Origin: JAAYYY01 sp964579295
GTDB taxonomy: Bacteria > Chloroflexota > Anaerolineae > Promineifilales > Promineifilaceae
Assembly: GCA_964579295.1 (NCBI GenBank)
Contig: CAZOGK010000016.1
Location: 1 to 64,000 of the forward strand
DNA length: 64,000 nucleotides
Direction of reading: 5' to 3'
Of the stretch, positions 49,944 to 57,998 are shown piece by piece. A program made the position numbers and the translations under genes. The number at the start of each line of letters is the position of its first letter. The first letter of the stretch is position 1. The notes beneath the pieces were generated by a model, which was not told the DNA's origin, searched no databases, and worked only from the letters and a program-made list of their open reading frames with translations.

Positions 49944-50873
49944 CTACCCACTGCCCACTGCCAAGCGCCGCGGCGCCCTGGCCAGCGTAATCAGCGCCAC
50001 GGCCACGACGATAATGGCCGCGCCGGCCAGCGTGCGCAGCGTTACCAGCTCGTCCAGCAGCAGCCAGCCGAGGAAGACGGCCACCACCGGATTGACGTAA
50101 GCATAGGTCGAGACCTTCGCCGCCGTCGCGTTGCGCAGCAGATAGATATAGGCCGTATAACCGACCAGCGCGCCGAAGACGACGAGATAGAGGTAAGAGA
50201 GAAAAGAGCGGGTGGAAACGGCGGCCGGGTCCAGCCGCGCTGCCTCGCCGCTGAGCAGCGAAATGACGGCCAGCATCGCGCCGGCGCTCAGCATCTCCAG
50301 GCCAATGCCCAGCAGCGGCGCGCGGGGCAGATCCGCGCCGCGCGAATAGATGCTGCCCGCCGCCCAGCTAAAGCTGCCCAGCAGGATGACGCCAATGCCC
50401 AGCGCCGACGGCCCCGGCCCGCTGCCCGGCCGCAGCCCTTCCGACAGCTCCGGCCCGACCAGCACGGCCAGCCCCACCAGTCCCAGCGCCAGCCCGGCAA
50501 AGACGCCGCCGCCCGGCCGCACGCCGCCCGGCCGCGCCCAGTCCAGCAGCACCATCCACAGTGGCACCGTCGCCACCAGCAGCGAAGCCAGCCCCGAGGG
50601 CACCTCCTGCTCGGCCCACGTCAGCGCGCCGTTGCCGCCCACCAGCAGCAAAAAGCCCACCACCAGCAGCGAGCGCCACTGGCGGCTCGTCGGCCACGCC
50701 GCCCCGCGCGAGCGCGCCCACGCCGTCATGATGGTCCCCGCCAGCAAGAAGCGGGCGCCGGCCATGAGAAACGGCGGAATCGTCTCCACCCCCACGCGAA
50801 TGGCGAGATAGGTAGAACCCCAGATCGTGTAGACGGCGGCAAAGGCCAGAATCAGGCGAGTGCGGGCAGACAT
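49944..50873 (-). CDS. EamA/DMT-superfamily transporter
   Basis: A 309-residue inner-membrane protein with ten predicted helices and two EamA repeats (about 1-135 and 150-300), a plan used by small-metabolite exporters of the drug/metabolite superfamily. Family motifs include YTIWGSTYLAIRVGVETIPP, FLMAGARFLLAG and the second-repeat GALVGYTAYIYLLRNATAAK followed by NPVVAVFLGWLLLDE. The substrate is unknown. AAGGAAGG lies upstream of the ATG 50873. A coding remnant on the opposite strand starts 35 bp upstream. Confidence 0.88.
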   Translation of the reverse strand: MSARTRLILAFAAVYTIWGSTYLAIRVGVETIPPFLMAGARFLLAGTIMTAWARSRGAAWPTSRQWRSLLVVGFLLLVGGNGALTWAEQEVPSGLASLLVATVPLWMVLLDWARPGGVRPGGGVFAGLALGLVGLAVLVGPELSEGLRPGSGPGPSALGIGVILLGSFSWAAGSIYSRGADLPRAPLLGIGLEMLSAGAMLAVISLLSGEAARLDPAAVSTRSFLSYLYLVVFGALVGYTAYIYLLRNATAAKVSTYAYVNPVVAVFLGWLLLDELVTLRTLAGAAIIVVAVALITLARAPRRLAVGSG

Positions 50874-50907
50874 GGGACCTTCCTTTCAGACAAGCGGCGA
50901 ATTGTAG

Positions 50908-51111
50908 CAGCCCCTGGCCGCCGCGCCACCGCCCGCCGGCCCTGACGTCGCCTTCCGCATCGTCGCCATCCAGGACGCCGACGTCTGCAGTGCGCTTACG
51001 CTCACGGACGGCGCCCGCACCGTTGACGCCATGGCCGTGCTGGAGCAGATCCTCGGCAGCCGGGTCACCACCCGTAACTGGAATACGGTGCTCAAGATAG
51101 CGGCAGGCTAA
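50908..51111 (+). pseudogene. C-terminal coding remnant of unknown gene, no start codon
   Basis: A 67-codon open stretch from just after a TAG (50905-50907) to the TAA at 51109-51111. Codons are strongly C- and G-ending like real genes of the window, and the product (FRIVAIQDADVCSALTLTDG, then VLEQILGSRVTTRNWNTVL) has a folded-protein look. No ATG, GTG or TTG start exists near its beginning except a CTG. It is probably the 3' relic of a deleted gene; I do not recognise the family. Confidence 0.45.
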
Positions 51112-51152
51112 GCCTCGCGCTTCCCCCTTCGACCACGCGCCGGCCGGTGCTT

Positions 51153-52382
51153 TTATCGCTCGCCGGCAACCTGCGGAAAAGTGACCGTGAACGTCGTCCC
51201 TGTGCCAGGCTGGGACTCGACGGCGATGGCGCCCCTGAGCACGTCCGTCACGATGTTCTTGACGATCGCCAATCCTAAGCCCGAGCCGCCCTTGCCCCGG
51301 CCGGTGGTGAAAAAGGGCGTGAAGATCTGGTCCAGATGCTCTGGCGCAATGCCCCGGCCGAAATCCTGCACGATTAGGACGAAGCAAGCCGGCTCCCGCT
51401 GTCTATCCGCCCGCAGCCTGATTTCAATAGCGCCGCCCACGCCTTCAGGATAGGCATAACGCTCAACGTTGAACAGCAGATTCGTCAGGACCTGGGTCAG
51501 ATGGCCCGGATAACCCTGCCACGTCCGCTCCCCCTCGGCTAACTCGTCGTGTAAGGTAATCTGCAGGTTGGCCTGGCGGGCATTGATGCGGAACAGTTCG
51601 AGCGCATCCAGCACCAGAGCCGGCAGGTCGACCGTCTCTTGCACGGCTGCCAGCTCGCCGACCGACACCTTCTTAAAGTGCTGCACGAGGTGATGGGCCC
51701 TTTCGATATTGCGGCCGGCCAAGCGTGCTGCCTCCTGCATATCGGCCAGAATCGCCTGCGCATCCGGGTTGTCGCGCAGCGGCGCCGCCAGCTTCTCACT
51801 CTCGGTACGCTTCTGTATCATATCGACGGCCGTGTTGACAATGCCCAGCGGCGTACCCAGCTCATGAGCTACCCCCGCTACCATCTGGGCCATCGCCCGG
51901 TGGCGCTGCGCTTCCATCTCCGCCTGCAGCGTGCGCTGCGCCAGCTCTTCCTCGAAATAGCGAGTCGAGGCGAAACGCACGCGCTTGACCAGGGCCGTCA
52001 GGAAGGAAAGGGACATGACCGGCGTTTCCTCGCCGAGGAGAAGCTCCATGAACGCTGGCCGGCCCAGCATAAACAGCCGGCAGGGAGTGAGGCAGACGAC
52101 GGTGGCCGAGCGCGGCTCGCCGTCGAGGAGCGCCATCTCGCCCACAAACTCACCTTCTTTTCTCACCGCCAGCTCCACTTCGTGTCCCCGCTCATCTTCT
52201 TTGAAGACCCTGAGACGTCCGTCCAGGATCACATACATCGTGTCCGCCTCTTCGCCTTCCTTGCAGACCACGTAGCCCGCCTCGAAGGTGACGACCTCGC
52301 CGCACTCGACCAGCGCTGCCAGCGAGGCCGGCGGCAGCAGGCTGAACAAGGGTACGTCCTGCAGCATGGATTCGATGCTCAT
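51153..52382 (-). CDS. Sensor histidine kinase with N-terminal cyclic-nucleotide-binding domain
   Basis: A 409-residue soluble kinase. Residues 10-125 are a cNMP-binding domain (KEGEEADTMYVILDGRLRVF and GEFVGEMALLDGEPRSATVV, with the phosphate-binding cassette), then a helical part, the H-box AHELGTPLGIV (His173) and an ATPase domain with LLFNVERYAYPEG, DFGRGIAP and GGSGLGLAIVKN. Cyclic nucleotide probably tunes autophosphorylation. It is the last gene of a three-gene set: the start overlaps the MFS gene stop by 4 bp. Its phosphate acceptor is likely the response regulator encoded first in the set. No membrane segment is present. Confidence 0.9.
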   Translation of the reverse strand: MSIESMLQDVPLFSLLPPASLAALVECGEVVTFEAGYVVCKEGEEADTMYVILDGRLRVFKEDERGHEVELAVRKEGEFVGEMALLDGEPRSATVVCLTPCRLFMLGRPAFMELLLGEETPVMSLSFLTALVKRVRFASTRYFEEELAQRTLQAEMEAQRHRAMAQMVAGVAHELGTPLGIVNTAVDMIQKRTESEKLAAPLRDNPDAQAILADMQEAARLAGRNIERAHHLVQHFKKVSVGELAAVQETVDLPALVLDALELFRINARQANLQITLHDELAEGERTWQGYPGHLTQVLTNLLFNVERYAYPEGVGGAIEIRLRADRQREPACFVLIVQDFGRGIAPEHLDQIFTPFFTTGRGKGGSGLGLAIVKNIVTDVLRGAIAVESQPGTGTTFTVTFPQVAGER

Positions 52383-53659
52383 CCGAAAATCCTTTCCGGG
52401 CGCGGCTGGGCGACGCGCACCTGCCGCAGCATGAGCCAGGCCACCAGCGCACAGACGGCGGCAAAGGCAAATAGCATGCGGTGGCTGCCGCCGAGGTCGA
52501 TGCCCAGTCCGGCCAGGGTCGGCCCCAATACCGCCGCCGACTGGGTAGCCACAAAATAGACGCCGGTATTGGCCCCTATCCGGCTCTCGTCGCCGATGTC
52601 ATAGAGCAGGGGCAGATCGTTGATCACAACCAGGGAAACGAAGAAGCCGAGCGGGACCAGAACCAGGGCAAAGGTAGCCGGCGTCTGCACGAAGAAAAAG
52701 CCAACAGCAGCGGTGACCGACAGGCCCAGCAAGCCGGCGTTAATGGTCCGCCGCCGTCCGAAACGCGTGGCCGTGAGGCCGCTGGCGTAGGCTGACAGGA
52801 CCAGCACCAGGGCAAAGATAGCCCCATAGCGCGCCGCCTGCCCCAGCGGGATACCCAAGACGAAAACAGCAAACGAAGAGATTCCGGCCTGGACACTCTC
52901 GATGACCATGAAGGACAGACCGATGGTCAGCAGCAGCCAGAAGCCGCTGTGGTTTTCCGTTTGCCACAGCGCCCGGAACGCCTGGTTCACCGTCGCCCTC
53001 GTTTGGCTATGGTCCGTCTCGGGAATGGCCGGCTCTCGCACGAGGAGCAACAGGGTGATAGCGGCCGCCGCCATCAACAGGGCGCTGAAGATGAAGGGAG
53101 CTGGACGGCCGAGGCGCTCAAACAGCAGGCTGCCCACGACGAGGGCCAGCACGCCGCTCAGGCCGGCCATCATCGCCATGATACCCCTGGCCTTGCTGCG
53201 CTGCTGCGGCGGAAAGAGATCGCCTAGAAGGGCCGCTGTCGGGGCGCGGAAAAGGGCCATCCCCACGTTGGTGATGACGATGAACAGCAGGAGCGTCACC
53301 AGGGCGCCGGCGAAAGGGACGAGCATAAAGCCCAGAGCGGCAACCGGCACGCCGATCATGAGCCACGGTTTCCGCCGTCCCCAGCGCGTTCGCGTTCTAT
53401 CACTTCTGGCGCCGGCCCAGGACTGGACAAAGATGTTGATGACGTTGTCCCAGGTCATGATGAAGAAGGCGAGCGTCGAGGACAGGCCGAAACCCGCCGT
53501 CTCCACCAGCGATGGATCGGCGACAGTGGCGTCCGGCTCCCACAACGGGTTGCCGGCCTGCAAAAAGATGGGGATAAACTGGTTATAGATGGGCCAGATG
53601 AGAAAGACGGCGGCAATGCCGAAGCCGGCAGATACGGCCGTCTTCCACTGAAACGTCAT
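52379..53659 (-). CDS. MFS transporter of the GPH/sugar-cation symporter type
   Basis: A 426-residue membrane protein with about twelve helices. The loop after helix 2, SDRTRTRWGRRKPWLMIG, is the major facilitator signature and resembles the glycoside-cation and SLC45-like sugar symporters. A charged cytoplasmic loop (about 195-220) divides two halves. Four-base overlaps with both neighbours put it between a response regulator and a histidine kinase, so the transported solute may be the cue of the system, or the transporter may be a co-sensor. The substrate cannot be predicted. Confidence 0.88.
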   Translation of the reverse strand: MTFQWKTAVSAGFGIAAVFLIWPIYNQFIPIFLQAGNPLWEPDATVADPSLVETAGFGLSSTLAFFIMTWDNVINIFVQSWAGARSDRTRTRWGRRKPWLMIGVPVAALGFMLVPFAGALVTLLLFIVITNVGMALFRAPTAALLGDLFPPQQRSKARGIMAMMAGLSGVLALVVGSLLFERLGRPAPFIFSALLMAAAAITLLLLVREPAIPETDHSQTRATVNQAFRALWQTENHSGFWLLLTIGLSFMVIESVQAGISSFAVFVLGIPLGQAARYGAIFALVLVLSAYASGLTATRFGRRRTINAGLLGLSVTAAVGFFFVQTPATFALVLVPLGFFVSLVVINDLPLLYDIGDESRIGANTGVYFVATQSAAVLGPTLAGLGIDLGGSHRMLFAFAAVCALVAWLMLRQVRVAQPRPERIFG

Positions 53660-54507
53660 CTAGCGGTTTGTTTCCACAGAACCGCCCCGGCCGCCATCAC
53701 CCCGTGCAGGAATGTCTTCACGGTTTCGGGCGGGAGAAACTTCCAGTCGCCGGCGATCACATGCAGCACCTCAGCTTTGCTGTCATCCCCGGCCACCTTC
53801 ATGAGCATATTCTGCTCCTCGTCGACCACAAACTTGTCGCCGTCGCCGTCCAGCGATTGTCCGGTCTGCCGGTCGAGCCGCTCGGCCAGGGAGCGCGCCG
53901 CGTCCTCGGCCAGCGTTCCGCCGATAGCTTCCCCGTCGACGAACAGAAAATGGCCCTCTCGCCGGAACATGGGGAGCATCTGAAAGAAGCTGCGCAGCGA
54001 GTCGCGGGAGCCGGCGGCCATACTCATTCTGGATAACAATGTCTGGCTCGCCGTCGCGGCCATATACGAGGCGTACTGGCGCACCCCGCTCTTCACCAGC
54101 GAGTAGAGCTTATCCTCCGTCGCCTCTGCTTTGGTAAAGTAGCCGTTGATGTCGTAGTTGTCGATGACCTGGCGCTCCGGGGCCACGCCCGGCTGGCCGG
54201 TGCGGATGAAGAGCTGGACGACCTTATTGCCCATCGTATTGCGGATGTAGTCACACAGCTCCAGGCCGGCCTTATCGCTCTCCATCACCACGTCGATAAA
54301 GGCGACCGACACCCGTGGCGGCGGGATCGTGGGTAGGTACGGAATCAGCTCGGTCTCCATCAGATGGATGGCCTCGGCTTTGCTGGCGGCTGTGTGCAGC
54401 TCCAGCGGCAATCCGTACACGGTGAAATCCTGCATAATCAGCCGGGATAGCGTCAGTACATCCGGTTCATCGTCCACGAGCAAGACGGGCCAACTGGTGT
54501 TGAACAT
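53656..54507 (-). CDS. Response regulator with receiver and C-terminal unknown domain
   Basis: A 283-residue cytoplasmic protein. Residues 1-150 are a receiver of the type seen with DUF3369/HD-GYP proteins: DDEPDVLTLSRLIMQ, the phospho-acceptor Asp72 in AFIDVVMES, and IRTGQPGVAPERQVIDNYDING. The C-terminal part (about 160-283) has no recognised domain; it is acidic with LFVDGEAIGG and VVDEEQNMLMKVAG. No DNA-binding region is visible, so the output is not obviously transcriptional. It starts the coupled set: its TGA overlaps the ATG of the MFS gene, and that of the kinase follows. A palindrome lies upstream at 54549. Confidence 0.88.
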   Translation of the reverse strand: MFNTSWPVLLVDDEPDVLTLSRLIMQDFTVYGLPLELHTAASKAEAIHLMETELIPYLPTIPPPRVSVAFIDVVMESDKAGLELCDYIRNTMGNKVVQLFIRTGQPGVAPERQVIDNYDINGYFTKAEATEDKLYSLVKSGVRQYASYMAATASQTLLSRMSMAAGSRDSLRSFFQMLPMFRREGHFLFVDGEAIGGTLAEDAARSLAERLDRQTGQSLDGDGDKFVVDEEQNMLMKVAGDDSKAEVLHVIAGDWKFLPPETVKTFLHGVMAAGAVLWKQTAR

Positions 54508-54815
54508 GGGTTTCCTCCTGATACCTTACTTCGGCAGATATCCATCTACCCGATTTCTGCCAGAAATCGGATACCGCAAGCGATGCGACAAGCCGCAACG
54601 CCGCGAACCTGAACTCCTGCTATCTAGTTGATGTGGCCTTAATCCGTAGAAAGAATGAGCTGGATGGACTGGATGGTATTCATTATAACCCAGTTTGGAC
54701 AGATTCAGCGCACGAATGAGCAAATTGGCTCTACAAACCAGTTGTCAAGTGGAGCACGGGTATCCTGCCCGCAGATGCAGGCAAGTTGCCCGCGCGCCGT
54801 TTTCTGTCGGGTCCG
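54508..54815. other. Gene-free region with a palindrome, AT-richer than its surroundings
   Basis: About 308 bp between the response regulator and the kinase-sensor gene. A palindrome CCGATTTCT-GCC-AGAAATCGG (54549-54569) lies 40 bp before the regulator start and may be an operator. Otherwise no gene or repeat is supported. Confidence 0.5.
54549..54569. promoter_or_regulatory. 9-bp inverted repeat before the response regulator
   Basis: Perfect 9-bp arms with a 3-base centre. Position before the three-gene set suggests control of it; could also end transcription from the other side. Confidence 0.4.
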
Positions 54816-56906
54816 TCAATCGTCGCTCTCCTCCACGCTCAGCGTATACGGCCCCGTGCTGCCCCCGTACCCCAGGATGTAAATCAGGTATTCGCCGTCG
54901 GCCGGGAAGGTTAGCTCTACTATCTCGGCGCTGCCGGCGCCGTCGCTATCGACCTCCCCACCGTCGAGAATGGAGCGGCCGTTCTCCCCGCGGACGTCCA
55001 CCATCACGTCGAATTCTTCGCCCGGCTCGACCACGATACGTACCGGCTGCCCCGCACTGCCGGCCAGATGCCAGGTGTGGTAGGCGCCTGCTCCTACCTC
55101 GTCGCCGGCGCTGTCGCCCACGGCGATGCCGCCCCGGCCCACCTGTTCCGGAGCCGGCCGCAGCTCGATGGACTCCACGATGGCTCGCAGCGCCGGCTCA
55201 TGCTGCTCCATCTGGTCCGTGGGCACAAAGGCGGCGACCAGCAACAGACGTCCTTCGTGCCGGATCATGGTCAGGATGGCTGCGATGGACGTACCGTCTG
55301 GCGCGTCTCCGGCCACAATCGCCGTGGCCGCTTCCATCCCGCCGATCGTCGTCGCCTCCGGCTCCTGCAGCACCTCTCCGGTCTCGCTGAGGTCGCTGAA
55401 GGGTTGGCTCTCCTGCAGCATGTCGACCAGCGGACCGTCGCCCGCCTCGGCCGCGTCTCGCAGCCACCAGCCCACAAAGGGATCCAGGAAGGTGACCTCC
55501 TCGCCGCTGTATAGTTGTAGTTGTTCAAGCATGAGCGCGTTCGCCGTGGCCACCACGGCGAACGGTTCGAAATTGCCCTCCTCCACCTCATAACCGGCTG
55601 GATAGTCGAAGCTCAGCCCCAGCGCCGCGCTGTCAAAGTGCGCCAGCTCGAAATCCAGCCCGGCCTCGCCCGGCGACCCCTCCTCAATCAGCATGGTAAA
55701 ATGCCCCTCGCCTAGCCCCTTTAGCTCTGAGAGTTGAATGGTCACCTCCTCATCTTCTTCGTCAGGGGCTGTAAAGGTCACATTCTCCGAGCCGCCGTCG
55801 CCGCTATCGTTGGCGTAGGCCAGGTCATCGCCGTCTTCATCCCGGACGACGAGGGCAATATCGCCCTCGTTATCGGGCGCCGCTGCCAGGGTGACTGTCG
55901 CGCCGGGCGCCAGCTCCAGCCCGTATTCAAAGAGCATATCCGGGGCGAAAGCGCCAATCAGCTCGTCGCCGGGCGCAACCGTCCCCACCAGGGATGGCGG
56001 CCCGTAGAGCAGCAGCCGGTAATCGCCGCCGCCGTCGTTGGCGAGCACGGTGAAGGCATAGGAATCCTCCTCGGGCAGCACCGTGAGTATCTGTTCATGG
56101 CCCTCATCCCCGTCTCGCGCGACCAGCGCACCGTCGTCGTGCCACAGCTCCAGCGCCAGGTCGAAGCCGGCCGCGGTCACCGCGGCCACCGTCGCCCCTT
56201 CCAGCGCGTCGAAGGGATACTCGCGCACCTCGCCGTCGCCCAGCTCGCCGCCGGTAACGCGCACGCTCTCGCCCGGCTCCAGGCCGTGGTCGGCCTGTAA
56301 TGTGTAGCGGCCGGCGGAGAAGCCGCCAACCTCGACCGTGCCCTCGACCGGCCAGACTATCATGCGTTCGGGCTCGCCGGCGCTGCCCTCGTCCACGCGG
56401 CGCAGGTAATTGCCGCCGGGGTCATACAGCTCGAGGAAAACGTCCAGCTCGCTCTCGGGTATCGCCTCGACCAGAGATAGCGGCGTGCCCAGCTCGGCCA
56501 GGTTGTAGGTGTGCACAGCTTCCTCGGCCAGCTCACCCTCGTAGATTACCCGCAGCGCCGCCGCAACCCCGTCGCCGGTCGCCAGCTCCCCTAGCTGCGC
56601 CAGCGTCGTCGCCAGGTCGCCGTCCGGCGTCGCCGGCTCCTGCGCGCCGCCCAGGCCGCGTGTGAGGATAAGGACAGCCGCGACGACCAGCACCACGAGC
56701 AGCGCCGCGCCGCCCCACACGGCCGGCCGGCTGCGCAGCCGTTGCCAGAGCGGGACAGCGGCGACCATCTCGCCTGGCAGCGCGCCGCCGGCGGCCGTTT
56801 CCGGCTCTGGCAGCGCGCCTTCGCCGGCGCCAGCCTCCGCCGTGGCGGGCTGCGCCTCTGGCTGAAGCGCCTGCCGCGCCCGCTCCATGGCTGCCTTTGC
56901 CGCCAC
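54816..56906 (-). CDS. Membrane-anchored sensor/ligand-binding half of a split Ser/Thr kinase
   Basis: A 696-residue protein in this reading: residues 1-60 cytoplasmic (the end of a helical linker), one membrane helix (about 63-85, WGGAALLVVLVVAAVLIL), and an extracellular part of beta-sandwich domains resembling pre-peptidase C-terminal (PPC) domains, for example GTVAPGDELIGAFAPDMLFE and the final DGEYLIYILGYGGSTGPYTL. The same frame stays open upstream through 57 more codons to a single TAA at 57077-57075, before which the Ser/Thr kinase ends. GTG 56906 is a nominal start without ribosome site. Taken alone it looks like the sensor part of a transmembrane Ser/Thr kinase of the actinobacterial/Chloroflexota style. 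Confidence 0.8.
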   Translation of the reverse strand: MAAKAAMERARQALQPEAQPATAEAGAGEGALPEPETAAGGALPGEMVAAVPLWQRLRSRPAVWGGAALLVVLVVAAVLILTRGLGGAQEPATPDGDLATTLAQLGELATGDGVAAALRVIYEGELAEEAVHTYNLAELGTPLSLVEAIPESELDVFLELYDPGGNYLRRVDEGSAGEPERMIVWPVEGTVEVGGFSAGRYTLQADHGLEPGESVRVTGGELGDGEVREYPFDALEGATVAAVTAAGFDLALELWHDDGALVARDGDEGHEQILTVLPEEDSYAFTVLANDGGGDYRLLLYGPPSLVGTVAPGDELIGAFAPDMLFEYGLELAPGATVTLAAAPDNEGDIALVVRDEDGDDLAYANDSGDGGSENVTFTAPDEEDEEVTIQLSELKGLGEGHFTMLIEEGSPGEAGLDFELAHFDSAALGLSFDYPAGYEVEEGNFEPFAVVATANALMLEQLQLYSGEEVTFLDPFVGWWLRDAAEAGDGPLVDMLQESQPFSDLSETGEVLQEPEATTIGGMEAATAIVAGDAPDGTSIAAILTMIRHEGRLLLVAAFVPTDQMEQHEPALRAIVESIELRPAPEQVGRGGIAVGDSAGDEVGAGAYHTWHLAGSAGQPVRIVVEPGEEFDVMVDVRGENGRSILDGGEVDSDGAGSAEIVELTFPADGEYLIYILGYGGSTGPYTLSVEESDD

Positions 56907-57077
56907 ATCCTCCGGCGCGAACTCCTGCCAGCGCTGCGCGGCATTCAGCGCTCTCCGCCAGTCGCCAGCCTCCAGCGCCTGCGCCGTCTCCGCCTGCCAC
57001 TGCGCCGCCCAGGCGGCCCGCTCGGCCTCAAGGCGGCGCGCCGTCGCCTCTTCCAGCAGCGCGCGCGTATCGCGTTA
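56907..57077 (-). pseudogene. In-frame linker beyond the TAA joining kinase and sensor ORFs
   Basis: After the TAA the frame reads RDTRALLEEATARRLEA and continues through GDWRRALNAAQRWQEFAP without a stop to the GTG of the sensor ORF. The repeat pattern APxxxxxxxLLEEA across the TAA matches APEDVAAKAAMERA further on, so the sequence looks like one coding unit broken by one base change. Confidence 0.65.
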
Positions 57078-57998
57078 GGCGGGCGCCCGCTCCAGAATGG
57101 ACTCGGCCAGCGCCACCGCGTCCGGCCACCTGCCCCCGGCCATCGCCCCCGCCAGCGCCTCGTAGGGCGCCGCCAGGGGATCGTCGGCCAGCTGCGCCAG
57201 CGCCCCCGCAAAAGCGCCGGCCGACGGGTGGCGTTCGCCGGGCTCGTGCGCCAGCGCCTGGCCCAACACCCGCTCGACGCCGGGGGGCGTGCCCTCGGGC
57301 CACTGCTCGGGAAAGTGGGGCGGATGGAAGTGCAGCCGCATCGTTGCCGGCGGCGTCGGCGCGTCGAAGAGCTGGGCGCCGGTAATCATCTCGTAGACCA
57401 GACAGGCCAGCCCGTAGACGTCGGTGCTGCGCGTGCCCGCCTCGCCGTTCCAGACCTCCGGCGCCACGTAGGCCGGCGTGCCCAGCACGCCGCCGCTGAG
57501 GCTGGTCGTCAGCCGCCCGCTCTCCAGCGCGCGCACCAGACCAAAGTCGGCCAGCACCGCCTTGCCCTGCTCGTCGAGCAGCACGTTCTCCGGCTTGATG
57601 TCGCGGTGCACCAGACCGCGCTCGTGAGCGTAGTCCAGCGCCGAGGCAATCTGCGCCGTGAGCGAGACGACGCGCGGCCAGGGCAGGGGGCCGTGCTGCA
57701 GCAGGTCGGCCAGCGAGCCGCCGGGCAGCAGCTTCATCACCAGGCAGAGCCGGTCCTCGATGTCGCCGTAGTCGTAGATGGGCACGATGTTGGGGTGGTC
57801 GAGGTTCGCCACCACCCGGGCCTCCTGCTCGAAGCGGGCCACGAAGTTGGGGTCGCTGAGCAGCAGCGGCCGCATCACCTTGAGCGCAACTTCGCGGTCC
57901 AGGTGGCTGTCGCGCACGCGGTAAACCGTGGCGAAGCCGCCACTGCCGATGCGCTCCAGGACGGTATAGCGCCCGATCCTGCTTTCCGGCTCATCCAT
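57075..57998 (-). CDS. Hanks-type Ser/Thr protein kinase, truncated by in-frame TAA
   Basis: A 307-residue cytoplasmic kinase. All catalytic elements are present: the Gly loop GSGGFATVYRV, the Lys in VALKVM, HRDIKPENVLL (catalytic loop, near residue 131), ADFGLV and the APE segment VAPEVWNG. A short tail (about 270-307) shows helical repeats of the kind GGRWPDAVALAESILERAP and ends at the TAA. A normal gene of this type continues with more helical repeats, a membrane helix and an external sensor, all of which lie in frame just downstream. Its start overlaps the 3' end of the propeller/solenoid gene by 8 bp, so the two are coupled. Confidence 0.88.
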   Translation of the reverse strand: MDEPESRIGRYTVLERIGSGGFATVYRVRDSHLDREVALKVMRPLLLSDPNFVARFEQEARVVANLDHPNIVPIYDYGDIEDRLCLVMKLLPGGSLADLLQHGPLPWPRVVSLTAQIASALDYAHERGLVHRDIKPENVLLDEQGKAVLADFGLVRALESGRLTTSLSGGVLGTPAYVAPEVWNGEAGTRSTDVYGLACLVYEMITGAQLFDAPTPPATMRLHFHPPHFPEQWPEGTPPGVERVLGQALAHEPGERHPSAGAFAGALAQLADDPLAAPYEALAGAMAGGRWPDAVALAESILERAPA

